Below, piece after piece: positions 22,516 to 33,119 of a stretch of 64,000 nucleotides of DNA. Every line of letters starts with the position of its first letter. Within the stretch, counting starts at the first letter, position 1. The DNA lies in NCBI RefSeq assembly GCF_963855985.1, contig NC_087108.1, positions 10,186,001 to 10,250,000 on the forward strand, in the 5' to 3' direction. Below the pieces are notes generated by a model. That model had not been told where the DNA came from and ran no database searches. It was given only the letters and a program-made list of their open reading frames with translations. A program made the position numbers and the translations under genes. The stretch is from Ostrinia nubilalis (lineage: Eukaryota > Arthropoda > Insecta > Lepidoptera > Crambidae).

Positions 22516-23142
22516 GGATGGATTTAGAACTTATTTTAATAAATACCATATAATCATACCTATAACTTGGAGATGAGGGATAAAAAACAATAGAAGTTAT
22601 ATCTATAAACATCCTCCTAAACTTATACTTAATTAGGCAGATATAAAGTCAGTACAATGAGATATTTAATGTTACAGAAAGGGTTTATTTTTAACAAAAT
22701 TACTGTAAGGCTCTATTAGTTTTTAAAGTATGATAAACATTTAAATGAGAGACTATAATAATATCTCTGTGAATAATAATAAATAATCTTTGTATTAAAA
22801 GGATGATAACCAAAAGTTAGATTCCTTCTGCCTAAACACAATAATATGGAGACAGGATATAAGAAAACAGTTTTATACAGTCTGAACCATAGACTATGCT
22901 TTTAAAATGAAAACCTAGAGAAACATTACATTATTAAACATTCAGCTTTTATTACAAAAACTAGACTGATGGACAGTGATACCCACTGTTGTAAATTTTA
23001 ACCGTCTTTCACTTGTCTATGGCTTCTCCATTGCACAAAAACGATACCCAGTGGTTCACTAACTTAATAATCAACTTATTCTATTAAAAAAAGTCTTTTC
23101 ACCAGATCACCGACGGTGGTGGCCACCGCTCTTCTTCGAGCC
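22516..23142. other. AT-rich flank containing the MED21 3' UTR
   Basis: Downstream of the MED21 stop on the minus strand. A polyadenylation signal AATAAA on the minus strand lies at about 22948-22953, roughly 190 bp after the stop. Beyond it nothing is recognised. Confidence 0.4.
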
Positions 23143-24274
23143 CTATAACTGAGGCTTAACGTCTTTATTTAGGATTAGCGCTGGGTTCTGCATGTCTAGC
23201 TGGCTTTGAGCGATGTCACTCAGGGCTCCTTGGATCTTTTCGAGCAATATCTCACCTTGGCGGACCACCTGGAAGTATTTCAAGATATAAAACATGCTAG
23301 CGAGGGGAAACTCTTAGTTATTTAAAAAGTTTTAGAATCAGTACTTATGTAAATGAAGAACTGCTAATAAAACGTTTTCATAGTCTGTTGTAAATGCAGT
23401 CTAATGATTTGTAATAGATTAAATTCTTTTAAACAACATTTTTAATAGAAATAAATTCATCATCAGACAACACCCTTGAAATCCCTTTTTGTCTTAGTTG
23501 AATACAAAAAAATGCTGCAAACTATATAATAAGGGATAAACAACTGCAAGTATGGTGATATTTTTATGGTACAAAACCTCTATCTGAGTCACTGAACTAA
23601 TAGGTAGGTACCTACTTTGTTGTAACAATAACAACATATAGCAGGGTTTCCCAATTTTTTTTTTGCCAAGGAACCCTAATTGATTATACTTTTTCTAGCG
23701 GAACCCCCGTACTACTCCGCCCGTACGCCCTGCCCCTCCCTTGTGCGTAAACAAGTCGGTGCGAGCGAACAACGTCGGTCACGAAACGTGGGATAATATT
23801 TTTTACGGAACCTTTCCACGGAACCCCAGGGTTCCACGGACCACCTTTCGGGAACCGCTGACATATAGAACACTTACTTCTTCCAATTGCTCAGCAGCTT
23901 CCTTGTTCTCCGCCTCCAAACGCCTCAAGCTTTGCACCTGCAGCTCTGCCGAGCTCTCCTCACTCGGCAGCGACTCGATCAGCGTGTCAATATCCTTCGC
24001 ACACCGCGAAATGAGCGTCGCAAACAACACTGCATAGTCCTCCTGATTCTGCTGTTGTTGAGGCGTTTGCGAACCACTCCGGTCAAATCCAGGGAACTTG
24101 CTAGGCGTGGAGAACTGCTGCAATATGCCTATGCTGTTGCAGAAGTGCTCAGCTTGCTGCAGAAAAGAAATAAAGTCAAAACCAGGGAACAATTAGTAGG
24201 TACAAAGTTTCCAAGTTTTGTAAGTCGTTTACCTGGTTAATGGTGTCTTGCAGTTGTGTAAGACGATCTGCCAT
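23143..24274 (-). CDS. MED21: Mediator complex subunit 21 (MED21)
   Basis: Three minus-strand exons: 24274-24233, 24156-23878 and 23268-23143, all joined in phase 0 with clean GT-AG sites (donors GTAAAC and GTAAGT; acceptors CTGCAG and TTCCAG). The product is 148 residues, about the usual size for the family. It starts MADRLTQLQDTINQ and continues QAEHFCNSIGILQQ, which closely matches the conserved N-terminus of animal MED21. A glutamine-rich linker (SQTPQQQQNQ) leads into the central segment with ALFATLISRCAKDIDTLIES. The C-terminal half (SLRRLEAENKEAAEQLEE) is a clear coiled coil. MED21 pairs with MED7 in the middle module of Mediator and carries signals from activators to RNA polymerase II in the nucleus. 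The start is fixed by the conserved MADRLTQLQD. A hAT-like MITE sits in intron 2 next to the exon-2 donor. I am confident of the identity. Confidence 0.95.
23642..23860. mobile_element. hAT-like MITE inside MED21 intron 2
   Basis: The left end CAGGGTTTCCCAA and the right end TTTCGGGAACCGCTG form imperfect inverted repeats. An exact 8-bp duplication ACATATAG flanks both sides (23634-23641 and 23861-23868). The interior is GC-rich with GGAACCCC motifs near both ends. The inner edge of the duplication is only 9 nt from the splice donor of exon 2. Confidence 0.85.
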
Positions 24275-25083
24275 GATGAAGGCTTATTGTAATGAATGAA
24301 GTGAAAGGATTTAATACGATTTTTAGAAGAAATTAGCAAAATTTTAACACCCACAGCCCACAGCTGACACAGCAAAGCAAACAATTTTGACAAATCTTTG
24401 ACAGTTGACAGAGGCAATGCAGATTTTTTTTATACAAAACACGCAAGGGAAACCTCACAAAACACCTATAAGTTCTCCTTCCGTCTCTCCCACAGATATG
24501 GATTAGAGGTCTCTCCACTGAGCACTATGCAAAATCGTATTCAGACATTAAACTACTTTTTATGTCCTTATAGCTTGGTCTGAGCCTTGTGTACTATTTT
24601 AAAATAAAATAAGCGCGGTGTTTGGGCGCTTTATTTTACCTTTGCTTGCTAACGTTGCGCAGCACTTGGCGGCAAGTTTGAATGCGCCCACGGATAGGTC
24701 GTCGTCGGGTTTGACTCCAGAAGTCGAATCAATATTCAAAATACCATTAGCAGCAGAGTATGATTAAGAAACTATTTATTTCTTTAAGACTTTTATTCAT
24801 TCATTCATTAAGCATAATCATTTCCATCTAAATGTATGACTAGAAGTAAAAATATCACAATTTATAACATTATATTTACATACCTATATTATAAATCAAA
24901 TTCAAGCCTATGCTAAATAATAGTGTGCATAAATAACACTACACTCATTTTATTGTGTATTTTCTGTGATAATGATAAGTTACGTTGGCAAAAGCTACGC
25001 AGTACCTACTATACTATAATTTTAATAAATCATTACATAGTTTTAAAACATAATTTTATAAATAATGAGATATGTAACTATAT
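24275..25083. other. MED21 upstream region and AT-rich spacer
   Basis: The region just above the MED21 start should hold its promoter; no TATA box is evident. A short hairpin AATAAAATAAGCGC with GGGCGCTTTATTTTA lies at about 24602-24638. The last 8 bases (25076-25083, AACTATAT) are the target duplication of the next element. Confidence 0.4.
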
Positions 25084-25748
25084 CAGAGATGAAACGGATA
25101 TCCGGTAACTATCCGGTAGGCCGGATATCCGGCCCTAATTTACTATCCGGCCGGATACCGGATATTAAAAAACTGCGACAATAATTTCCTATTAATAAAA
25201 TGAAATACATTAATCTTTGCGGTAAACATCAATAAAATGACTTATAATAATGACGGCTTTTATTTAAAGTCCAAAAAGTTACAAAAAGCCATATTAAGGG
25301 CTTTAAAAAAACTAATTTCGTTTTCTGGGCTATTCACTCTAATGACGAATACATAAATAGTAAATATGTATCTGTTAAGACGAAATATTGCCAAATAAAA
25401 TAGGCGATCTTTTGTTCACTGATGGTCTGATGTCATGATGAAACTAATTTAATTTTCACTATTCAATCACACTCACGATGGCAACCGAAATCGCCCGAAT
25501 TGATGACCCTAGACAAGTGGCAAAATCTGTCATTCTTTTCGGACTGATTCGATTTTAGAAAAGTGTGACTAGTCTACTAATTAATAGACCCTACTGATCG
25601 CGTTCGAAGCACCTGTGCGGCGCTAAACTCGTCACGACATGCAACGAGACAATGGGCCAACTATCCGGCCGCCGGATATCCGGTTATCCGGCCTAGCAGT
25701 TGGCCGGATATCCGGTATCCGGCCAAACAACTATCCGTTTCATCTCTA
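25084..25748. mobile_element. hAT-like element with CCGGATATCCGG subterminal repeats
   Basis: The ends CAGAGATGAAACGGATA and TATCCGTTTCATCTCTA are inverted repeats differing only at the outer base. An exact 8-bp duplication AACTATAT flanks both sides (25076-25083 and 25749-25756). The outer 100 bp of each end is filled with overlapping CCGGATATCCGG and TATCCGG motifs in both orientations, probable transposase-binding sites. The 665-bp element encodes nothing. Confidence 0.88.
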
Positions 25749-25756
25749 AACTATAT

Positions 25757-26724
25757 ATATATAAATTGACCAGCAATAATAATAACATTTTTGTGACATG
25801 ATATGTAATGGTACTAGTTTACACTGAAACACTGATCATTAAAACTTAACAATAAGCCAATGTATATTACTTGTAAAATTGTATAATATTTAGTTGATAA
25901 AATACTCCATTATTTGATAAAACGGTATGAATCATGATTCATACACGATTCTTTGTGTCAATAAAAATAATTTATACTTTTTGTCAAATGATACAAAGTT
26001 TACCTACAATTGTATTATTTAAAATGACTACAACACTTAAAACAGCTTACATGGTGATAGTGAGTGACTAATATAATAAAAATATTAATAACAATTAACA
26101 ATAAAAACACTAAGGGTGGGTTGTACCACCTATCTTTAACGGTAACTATGACGATAACCGGTGCTTTTTGTATGGAATTGGACAGATTTTTGACGTTGTC
26201 AAAGTTAAAGTAAGATGGGGCAACCCAGCCTAAGGACTAGCAAGATTAACAAAGAGGAACATAAGGCATGCAATGGACAAGTCAGATAGAATAACTAGAT
26301 CACTTGTCCAAAGGGCAAAGAACTAGAGGCAAGACACAACACAAGTTCGAGTGGACTTATTTAGCAGTCTTCAGGGTGAAAAGTTACACTTAAGTACACT
26401 AATAGTAGTTATTGTATCTTCTCGTAATTATTTTTATCTAAATTTATTTCAAGCATAAACATTTTGATTGCAATGGATGCTACAGGGTGGCAGGTCTGGG
26501 AAATCTTGTTTCTAATCCTTAAATCAGATATTTGAGTTATGACTGTTCCCTTATATTTAAAAATATTTAAAACACCCATTATTTCTTATAGTATTATTAT
26601 GTATAGCATAAAAGCTTCAATCTTTTAAGTCCTGCCATTTGATACCATTAATATTAAATGTGATAGGTACTGATAACAATATACATATGAGATTCAGCTG
26701 AGTGACTAATATTTGATCCTTAAA
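25757..26724. other. Spacer and 3' flank of the SLC35G1-like gene
   Basis: AT-rich. It contains one MITE (26114-26231). A minus-strand AATAAA lies at about 26443-26448, 280 bp past the stop of the transporter gene, and could be its polyadenylation signal. Confidence 0.4.
26114..26231. mobile_element. Harbinger-like MITE (GGGTTGCACC family), copy 1
   Basis: The ends GGGTGGGTTGTACCACC and GGGGCAACCCAGCC are inverted repeats flanked by TAA on both sides. The interior carries ACGATAACCGGTGCTTTTTG and GTCAAAGTTAAAGTAAGATG, matching 62331-62447 and the split copy at 40946-41751. A TTA/TAA duplication with G-rich ends fits PIF/Harbinger, by inference. Confidence 0.7.
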
Positions 26725-27765
26725 TTATTGTGCTAAAGCCCCTAACTTACTCCTTAATTGGGAATCAGCTGGCAAAGCTAGAGCCCACTTTCGAAGCCCC
26801 ACAAGAAGAACAGAGCTTAGTACCAAAATCGCCCCACAAACAGAAAATTTGCTAGGAATCTCATTGAAAAACATAACTTGCCATAGAAATGCAAATACAA
26901 TGTCTGCCGAACGGGCAATGGCCACAGGACCTGCCTGCTCCATTTGCAATGACATAGTCAACAATATCTGCCCCAAATAGCTGAACAGTGCTAAGCAAAC
27001 GACTAGAAATCTTTCAGTGCCACAATTAGGCATACACAGTACACCAAAAACAAAAGAATAAAACAAAGTCTGTACTATAGCAATAGCACCAAAATTGGTC
27101 ATGATTACAGAGAAATGCAATCCTTTGAGTACCCGTAACAAAACGTAGGCATTCGCCCCAAATATAGTAGACACAAATGCTGCAATAGCTCCTCTTAGGG
27201 TATTGTAGTTTTGAATGTGCTCCACGGTGGAGTCACTTCCAAATAGAAATGGCGGATGAGTGATCAAAATAACCCCAATTAACGTCAAAATGATAGAAAT
27301 CGTGTTCCACATACCACAAGGCTCTTTCAAAAACACCCGTGCGAATAGAGCAACAAAAACAGGCACCGAAAAAACAATAACAGATGCATCAGCCAATGGC
27401 ATGTTGCGAAATGCGTAAAAACTTAACATTAAGCCCACTGTGCCAACAACCGACCGCAGCGCGAGTAACAATCGCTTTCCAGGAGGAAACACAGGCTGTT
27501 CAGTGTAAATTACTATTGGTATTGTGGGTAACAGCACACCTATGAACCGGAACATGGCCAGCTGCATGGGGTCAATGTTAACGAGACTTTTTACGATGAC
27601 CGAGCACAGTGAGAAAAACAAAGACGATAGCGTCGCCAGTATCAGGCCTAAGTACGGGCATCTTTTGATGAGCGGCCTTTTGTTCTCCAATAAGTTTGGT
27701 ATCGTCTCGTCACCGCTGCCAGCTGATAGATCGACGAGATGCTGAAGCTCCAAGTGTTCCGGCAT
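26725..27765 (-). CDS. SLC35G1: SLC35G1-like EamA-type membrane transporter
   Basis: A single-exon coding region of 346 residues with about ten hydrophobic segments in two repeats, the EamA (drug/metabolite transporter) layout. Segment one follows a cytoplasmic N-tail (residues 1-35) at YLGLILATLSSLFFSLCSV. Conserved family phrases include LRSVVGTVGLMLSFYAFRNM, PLADASVIVFSVPVFVALFA, VLLRVLKGLHFSV and GPVAIARSADIVFAFLWQV. The family fits SLC35G1 and related insect genes; mammalian SLC35G1 has been reported in ER and plasma membranes as a STIM1 partner, so the substrate here is not known. An upstream in-frame ATG (27789) exists, but TTTTATGTTACAG just before GTGAAAG (27780) looks like a splice acceptor, so the Met at 27765 is preferred and a 5' UTR exon probably lies to the right. 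The gene is head-to-head with ZSWIM7. Confidence 0.9.
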   Translation of the reverse strand: MPEHLELQHLVDLSAGSGDETIPNLLENKRPLIKRCPYLGLILATLSSLFFSLCSVIVKSLVNIDPMQLAMFRFIGVLLPTIPIVIYTEQPVFPPGKRLLLALRSVVGTVGLMLSFYAFRNMPLADASVIVFSVPVFVALFARVFLKEPCGMWNTISIILTLIGVILITHPPFLFGSDSTVEHIQNYNTLRGAIAAFVSTIFGANAYVLLRVLKGLHFSVIMTNFGAIAIVQTLFYSFVFGVLCMPNCGTERFLVVCLALFSYLGQILLTMSLQMEQAGPVAIARSADIVFAFLWQVMFFNEIPSKFSVCGAILVLSSVLLVGLRKWALALPADSQLRSKLGALAQ

Positions 27766-27780
27766 TGCCTTAACTTTCAC

Positions 27781-28320
27781 CTGTAACATAAAACGGTGTA
27801 GGTAAATAGTTACATCTATCTTTCGTCCCTAGAGCACTCGAGTTGCACTGTATTTCACGAACCTGAGTCTCTATTCAAATGCAATCCTAGAAATATACAA
27901 TAAAGCCAGATGCATTAGTCCATAACTGTAATAAATTTATCTTAAGTTTAGTCAAATCCTCTTGGGGTTTCTCAATTTTATTATTTTTAATCCCCGAAAT
28001 ACATGATAAAATACAGATTGATTGACAGGAGGACACTAGGACAGATATACGATGACATTGAAAGGACAAAGAGTCAAAGAAGGACATTGACGTATAACAC
28101 GTTTTGTTTTACGCACTATACATTTTTCGATTTTGTATCTTTTGGACTTCAAGGGGTGAAAAACATTTTTTTATAATGTTGGCAGCCACAATTTTGTCTA
28201 TGATGCTTATTTGACATTGACAGGTACATCCGTTTCCGGGCGCGATCAATACGATGCATTTCCGGTCCAGTTTATTTGTTTGCGGCGCATCGTCTCGGCG
28301 CATTTTGGCTGGCGCAACGC
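27781..28320. promoter_or_regulatory. Upstream region of the SLC35G1-like gene
   Basis: Contains a probable intron and an untranslated first exon of the minus-strand transporter gene. From about 28215 to 28320 it is GC-richer (TCCGTTTCCGGGCGCGATC, GCGGCGCATCGTCTCGGCG), as at a TATA-less promoter. It stops abruptly at the edge of the large inverted-repeat element. Confidence 0.4.
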
Positions 28321-29162
28321 AATTAATTACCTGAATGTCTCCAACTTCCTCATTGGCCCTAGAGCAATTCCAAGTATACCATCAATAAAAGCCTAATTAG
28401 AGTCATCAAACCTCTCAGTCATTCAATTAGAGCCATTAGAACTTCATAACTATGAGTTGTTTTCTATGTGTAAGCTGAGGACACGTGTCTCCAGCTGACA
28501 CATCTGTATCTTCGTAAATATTTATGCTACGATAATGTATTATACCTCAAAAATTACAGTCGAATCCAAATAGTAGGCTTTCCACTTTTCAAGACTTTAG
28601 CTCAAATACTGTTAAAACCACGATCAAAAAACTATGTGCGAGCTGGAGTACCGTGTCTCCAGCTTACACATCTGTATCTTCGTAAATATTTAAGCTACAT
28701 CAATGTTTTATATCTCATAAATTAAAGTCGAATAAAAAAACCCGACTTCAATTCTTTCAAAGCTTTATTTCGAACCGTTTTCGAACTACGAACCGATACG
28801 TATGTGTAAGCTGGTGACACGTAACACACGGTGGATTATTAAAACCGTATAAGTTAGAGTTGCGTTTTAAAGATCAAATAATTCGTTATAATTAAAGTAC
28901 ACACGAGACATAATTTCAAATCTCTAGGCCTCTTAGTTTCAGAATTAAAAGCCAAAAACTATTTTCCCGCCAAATAATTCAAATAATATGGGTCGACTGC
29001 GACGTTGCCGTTCCGTGCGTCCACTAGAGCAGTCGAATTTGAACCTAAAAACTAGTACTGTTTGAATCATTTTTATTTGTAGTTTAAATCATTTAATTTC
29101 GATTATAAGAATTTTAGACTAGGAGCCGGCTGATTTCTGTATTGAGTACCTAATAACCTATA
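28321..29162 (+). repeat. Left 842-bp inverted arm with three palindrome-bearing internal repeats
   Basis: Within the arm the phrase ATGTGTAAGCTG/GAGACACGTGTCTCCAGC, followed by ACACATCTGTATCTTCGTAA, recurs at about 28465, 28640 and (shorter) 28802, spaced by 165-190 bp. The core GGACACGTGTCTCC is nearly self-complementary. No open frame of note. Confidence 0.8.
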
Positions 29163-29224
29163 AAATATTTTGATAATAAGTTTTTATTTTGATCACAATG
29201 TTTAATTTAATCGAGGCAAAAACA

Positions 29225-29370
29225 TTGCATCTATACTAATATTATAAATGTGAAAGTAACTTAGTCTTGCTTTCACGCCTAAACCACTGAACCGATTTTG
29301 ATGAAATTTGGCATAGAGATGGTTGAGTCCCGGGAAAAGACGTAGGATAGATTTTATCCCAGTTTTTGAA
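29225..29370 (-). mobile_element. CTTTCCGCCCGCGG-family repeat, 5'-truncated, reverse orientation
   Basis: Starts CTATACTAATATTATAAATG, then GTGAAAGTAAC, CTGAACCGATTTTGATGAAA and TTTGGCATAGAGATG. It ends near GATTTTATCCCAGTTTTTGA, so the GC-rich head is missing. It lies inside the large inverted-repeat element. Confidence 0.6.
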
Positions 29371-30004
29371 ATATGATAAAGATTTTCATCATTATCATAA
29401 TATCATCTGAAAATTATAAATAACTTGAAAAAATCGAGTATTCGGGTAGCCCTAGTGATACTCTACCTCTGGGCTTCGGCTTGACAGTACTTTTTGGGAA
29501 ACCTTGTACAGGTGAACAATGGTGGCGCCCCCTATCAATGTGTTTGGTGGGACAGTTCAGTTTAGTGGGTCTTTTATAGCTGAGACGGTTCATTGTTCAA
29601 TACAATCAATTCTTTCCTCTCTATTATTTTAGGTGCCTTATGTACGTATAGATTACGCACATTCTTTTTATATGAACGTAAGGGTGGGATTTAGGGGGTC
29701 ACAAAACCGGTTTTACCGAAACCGAAAAAAAAACTGTATTCAGACATGGCAAAACTAGGTTATTCTTGGAAATATAATAGCTAGAATGAAATACTAAAAT
29801 AACAATCAAAAACGTTTTTATTCAGCTTGATTATTATCACAGATCAATTAACATTTTTAATAATTAAGGTAGATACACTTTACTAGAAATCCGATGATCT
29901 ACGTTCTTGTCGGGTATCACTAATGAAATAAAATTCCTACTTCATAAAACTAATTAATCAGGTAAATTATTTATCACAGATCGATCAACTTTTAATAACC
30001 TAGG
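29371..30004. other. Interior of the large element: degenerate repeat units
   Basis: At 29519-29580 is a GGTGGCGCCCCC...GGTGGGACAGTTCAG repeat shared with 40730-40860 and 62630-62680. From 29700 are AAAACCGGTTTTACCGAAAC motifs. Units containing TTATCACAGATC and CGGGTATCACTAATGAAATA recur at about 115-bp spacing and again near 31640-31720. Confidence 0.45.
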
Positions 30005-30226
30005 TAGGGTAAGGTGGGGCACAATGTTACACGGGGTACAATGTTACAATGCATATTTCTCCGTCCCTTTCTATTAGTTGTATGATGTTGGTATAGGTAC
30101 ACGTTTGTCAAGCTCATAAGAGCTGCTGAACTGAGCCGCTGAACATCATACAACTAATAGAAAGGGACGGAGAAATATGCATTGTAACATTGTACCCCGT
30201 GTAACATTGTGCCCCACCTTACCCTA
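30005..30226. mobile_element. 222-bp foldback MITE (TAGGGTAAGGTGGGGCAC ends)
   Basis: 30005-30090 and 30141-30226 are inverted copies, apparently perfect over about 85 bp, with a 50-nt loop. Ends are TAGGGTAAGGTGGGGCAC and its complement, and each arm repeats GGGGTACAATGTTAC-like units. It is inserted inside the large element. Confidence 0.75.
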
Positions 30227-30264
30227 TACTTTACTGTGTAGTAGAATACTGGTGATCCACGGTC

Positions 30265-31290
30265 GGGTCGGGGAGGTTTCCGGCTTTTTTTTTTTTTTTT
30301 TTAAGGGACGCGCGCTGGTAGCTGGAGGAGCTTTTCCAGCTTCACCGGGCAGAGTGGCGAGTACAGAAGGTACTCTAGCCGTTTGGCGATCGTCGGTGCG
30401 CGTGCCGACGAGGCCGAGTGTGGGCTTCGCGAAGCGAAAGCGAAGACGTTCGCGATCGGGCCGTAGATTCCGGCTACTGGGACCGCAATTAACTGGGACA
30501 GTGGTCCCAGTCGCTGGATCGATAAAAATTAAATATTTTTCTTCCAGCGACTAGGTTCACTCATAGATAACTTAAAAAAATATATTATTCAAGCCAAAAT
30601 CGGTATCGTACTAAAAGGACAATGACCAAAAGTGGTCCAAATGTCCACCACTAATGAGACCTATATTGGCTTATGGTCCATTAAATAGAGATTAACTTTC
30701 AGTATGGGACGAAAAATAAATAAACTGTCAGTAAAAAGTTATGACTGTATGAAAAATTGTAGTAGTTTACGCGCTAATCTCAGGAACTACTGGTCCGATT
30801 TGAAAAATTCTTTTTGTTATGGATAGCCCATTTATCAAGGATGGTTTTAGGTTATATAACATCACCCTACAACCAATAGGGGCGGAGCAGCGACCACCCG
30901 ACCATAATTCCAATATTGTTGTCTTTCTTCTGAGTTTTTTTTTCTTTTAGCGAGAATCTAACACGGCACACTAAGCGGCATGACATAATATGCATAGATT
31001 AATCCGAAATGTGCGATGGATAGAATGATATCAAGAACATTAATTTTCAGATGAAAAGGTAAAAACATGACTTTTCATTCAGTCATAACTTTTTACTGAC
31101 AGCATATTTTTGATTGCGGTTTGGTTATAATGAATCAGTATTTAGTAGACTATTTTACTACATAGGTGGTGGTTGACATTTGGACCACACTCCATACATT
31201 TTTGGTCATTGTCCTTTATGAATGGTCCCAGAAAAGTATTTAATTTTTACCGATCTGGCGATTGGGACCGCGGTCCTAGTTGATTGCGGT
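30265..31290. other. GC-rich block and flanking repeat, origin unknown
   Basis: 30295-30480 is strongly GC-rich with an open plus frame (no ATG start within the block, arginine-rich product) and follows a run of about 18 T. At 30475-30510 the phrase GGGACCGCAATTAACTGGGAC has an inverted, slightly changed relative at 31263-31290 joined to 31617-31635. 30600-31240 forms an imperfect inverted repeat around AAAGTTATGACTG and GTCATAACTTTTTACTG. This suggests an element of about 1.1 kb later split by the hAT-like insertion at 31291. Confidence 0.45.
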
Positions 31291-31616
31291 TAGGGTTGCC
31301 AGGTCCAAAATCACAAAAGCCTGACTTTGTGCTTCATTTGGCCGGACATTTTACCCTAAAAGCCGGACATGTGACGGGGGGGGGGGGGGGTGCAATTAGT
31401 TTCAGCTCATGAGTGAGGTACTATCATCATATCGGTTGCTAACCAACATCCTGATGCGTGCGCTTCATATGATTATGTGGCTCCACTTTTGCCTGACGCG
31501 GCAACCAAATAAAAAGCCTAACAAAAGCCGGACAGGCCGGACAAGGCAATATTTGGCCGGACAAGTCCCTAAAAAGCCAAACATGTCCGGCTAAAGCCGG
31601 ACGCCTGGCAACCCTA
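31291..31616. mobile_element. hAT-like MITE with CCGGACA subterminal repeats
   Basis: The ends TAGGGTTGCCAGG and CCTGGCAACCCTA (as CGCCTGGCAACCCTA) are inverted repeats. An exact 8-bp duplication ATTGCGGT flanks both sides (31283-31290 and 31617-31624). The interior is rich in GCCGGACA and TGGCCGGACA motifs near both ends. A 14-G run lies at about 31377-31390. Confidence 0.88.
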
Positions 31617-31624
31617 ATTGCGGT

Positions 31625-32157
31625 CCCAGTTGGCGGAAACCTCGGGTCGGGTATCACTCATCCATCAGAGATTCGTAAATCTAATTAATCTATTTAATTA
31701 CCACAGATAAATCATATTTTACTAACTAAATCACCTAAAAGTAACCTTTTCATTAGTGTAACCTAAAAGTAAACCAAAGCAGTTCAAAAATCAGCTAAAA
31801 GGTTACAAAAGTAACCTTCTGGCAACACTGACTGTTTCTCAATATTGCAGTCAACTGTCATCTTTTTTTTTAATACAAGTTTTACGGCTATGGATATAGA
31901 TCCTTACGGCCAATTCTGTGCAAATGCTGTGTTTCGTCTATTTTGTGATGTCTTAGTAGTGATTGTGATTTGTGATGTTAATGTTGTTAATTTTTTTTTT
32001 TTCAACAAAAGAAGAAGAATTCAATGAGGGCTTTCGCGATTGGAAAATCCGCCAGATGGCAATACGTAGACGCGAGGTCCAAATGCTGCGTGATTGGTGG
32101 ATTTTGACATATCTGTCAATGTCATGCAAAATCTGTTTGTAACCATAGAGCAAAATA
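31625..32157. other. Interior of the large element, nothing coding
   Basis: Repeat units shared with 29800-30000 (CGGGTATCACTCATC, TTACCACAGATAAATC), followed by AT-rich sequence. Open frames here are short and lack support. Confidence 0.35.
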
Positions 32158-32932
32158 CAGGGTGGAAACGATAAGTGATCTCACTCGATTATTTCTAAAC
32201 TATACAAGATATCAATAAACTAGTTATTGATCCTGAAAGTGCTTCATGAGCTCTATCAAACGGTATTAATAATAGGTTACAGAATAAACTGGATCTATCC
32301 GAAACTTCAATGTTTCCAGCTTCCATACATTTGGTAAAGTCACATTATTTTAAAAACTACATAATATGATATCGTAAAACTGATTACTGATTCTAAAAGT
32401 GCTTCACAAGCTCTATCCAATGGTATCAATAATAGGTTACAGAATAAACTGGATCTAACCAAAAAATCAATGTTTCCTTCTTCCATACATTTAGTACTAC
32501 CACAGTCATGACACTCATCTCTTGACAATATTATAGCAAGTAAAGCCTAAAACCAATGTTTTTCATTAATAATTTAAAATAAGAATACAATTTACGAGTT
32601 TATTTTAAGTATTTATTATTAAATTAAAAAAATTACACTTCTAATATTGTGTGTCTGGCATACATTTAGTATGGAAGCTGGAAACATTGAATTTTCAGAT
32701 AGATCCAGTTTATTCTGTAACTTAAAAATCAAAATCAAAAATCAAAAAAATATTTATTCAGTTTAGACCACAAGTGGCACTTATGAACGTCAATAGAATA
32801 TTATTATTATTGGCTTATTATTGGTACCGTTTGAAAGAGCTCATTAAGCACTTTCAGGATCAGTAACCAGTTTTTTAATATCTTGTATAGTTAAGAAATA
32901 ATCGAGTGAGATCACTTAACGTTTCCACCCTG
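32158..32932. mobile_element. TA-flanked CAGGGTG MITE, long copy
   Basis: The ends CAGGGTGGAAACGATAAGTG and its near-complement are each preceded by TA. The inverted arms hold GTGATCTCACTCGATTATTT, CTATACAAGATATC and CTGAAAGTGCTT. An internal unit (GCTCTATC(A/C)AA(C/T)GGTAT, AATAATAGGTTACAGAATAA) is tandemly repeated at 32250 and 32410. Confidence 0.7.
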
Positions 32933-33119
32933 TATAGTTGTTGCCCATTTTTGCCACTTGACGTGGCAGAATCGTGGGACTTCACGGTATTTAAATAAAA
33001 ATTAAAGTGGTTGCGTTTAGAAACGCCACAAATATTTGAGTCTTTGGAAACAAGTTCGTTATTATACTTGTATATTAAAATATAATTTTGTTTTACCTAG
33101 CTTTTTCTTATTAATAAAA

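Noticed and set aside
27766..27789. The upstream ATG as the start of the transporter
   Set aside because: It lies within TTTTATGTTACAG, which looks like a splice acceptor, and the extra residues are not a conserved feature that I know of.
30177..30554. An arginine-rich 125-codon open frame over the GC-rich block
   Set aside because: It starts inside a foldback MITE, crosses a T run and ends in AT-rich sequence, so it is not a coherent coding unit.
31377..31390. A poly-G run as a functional element
   Set aside because: It lies in the middle of a MITE and may be slippage or a sequencing artefact.
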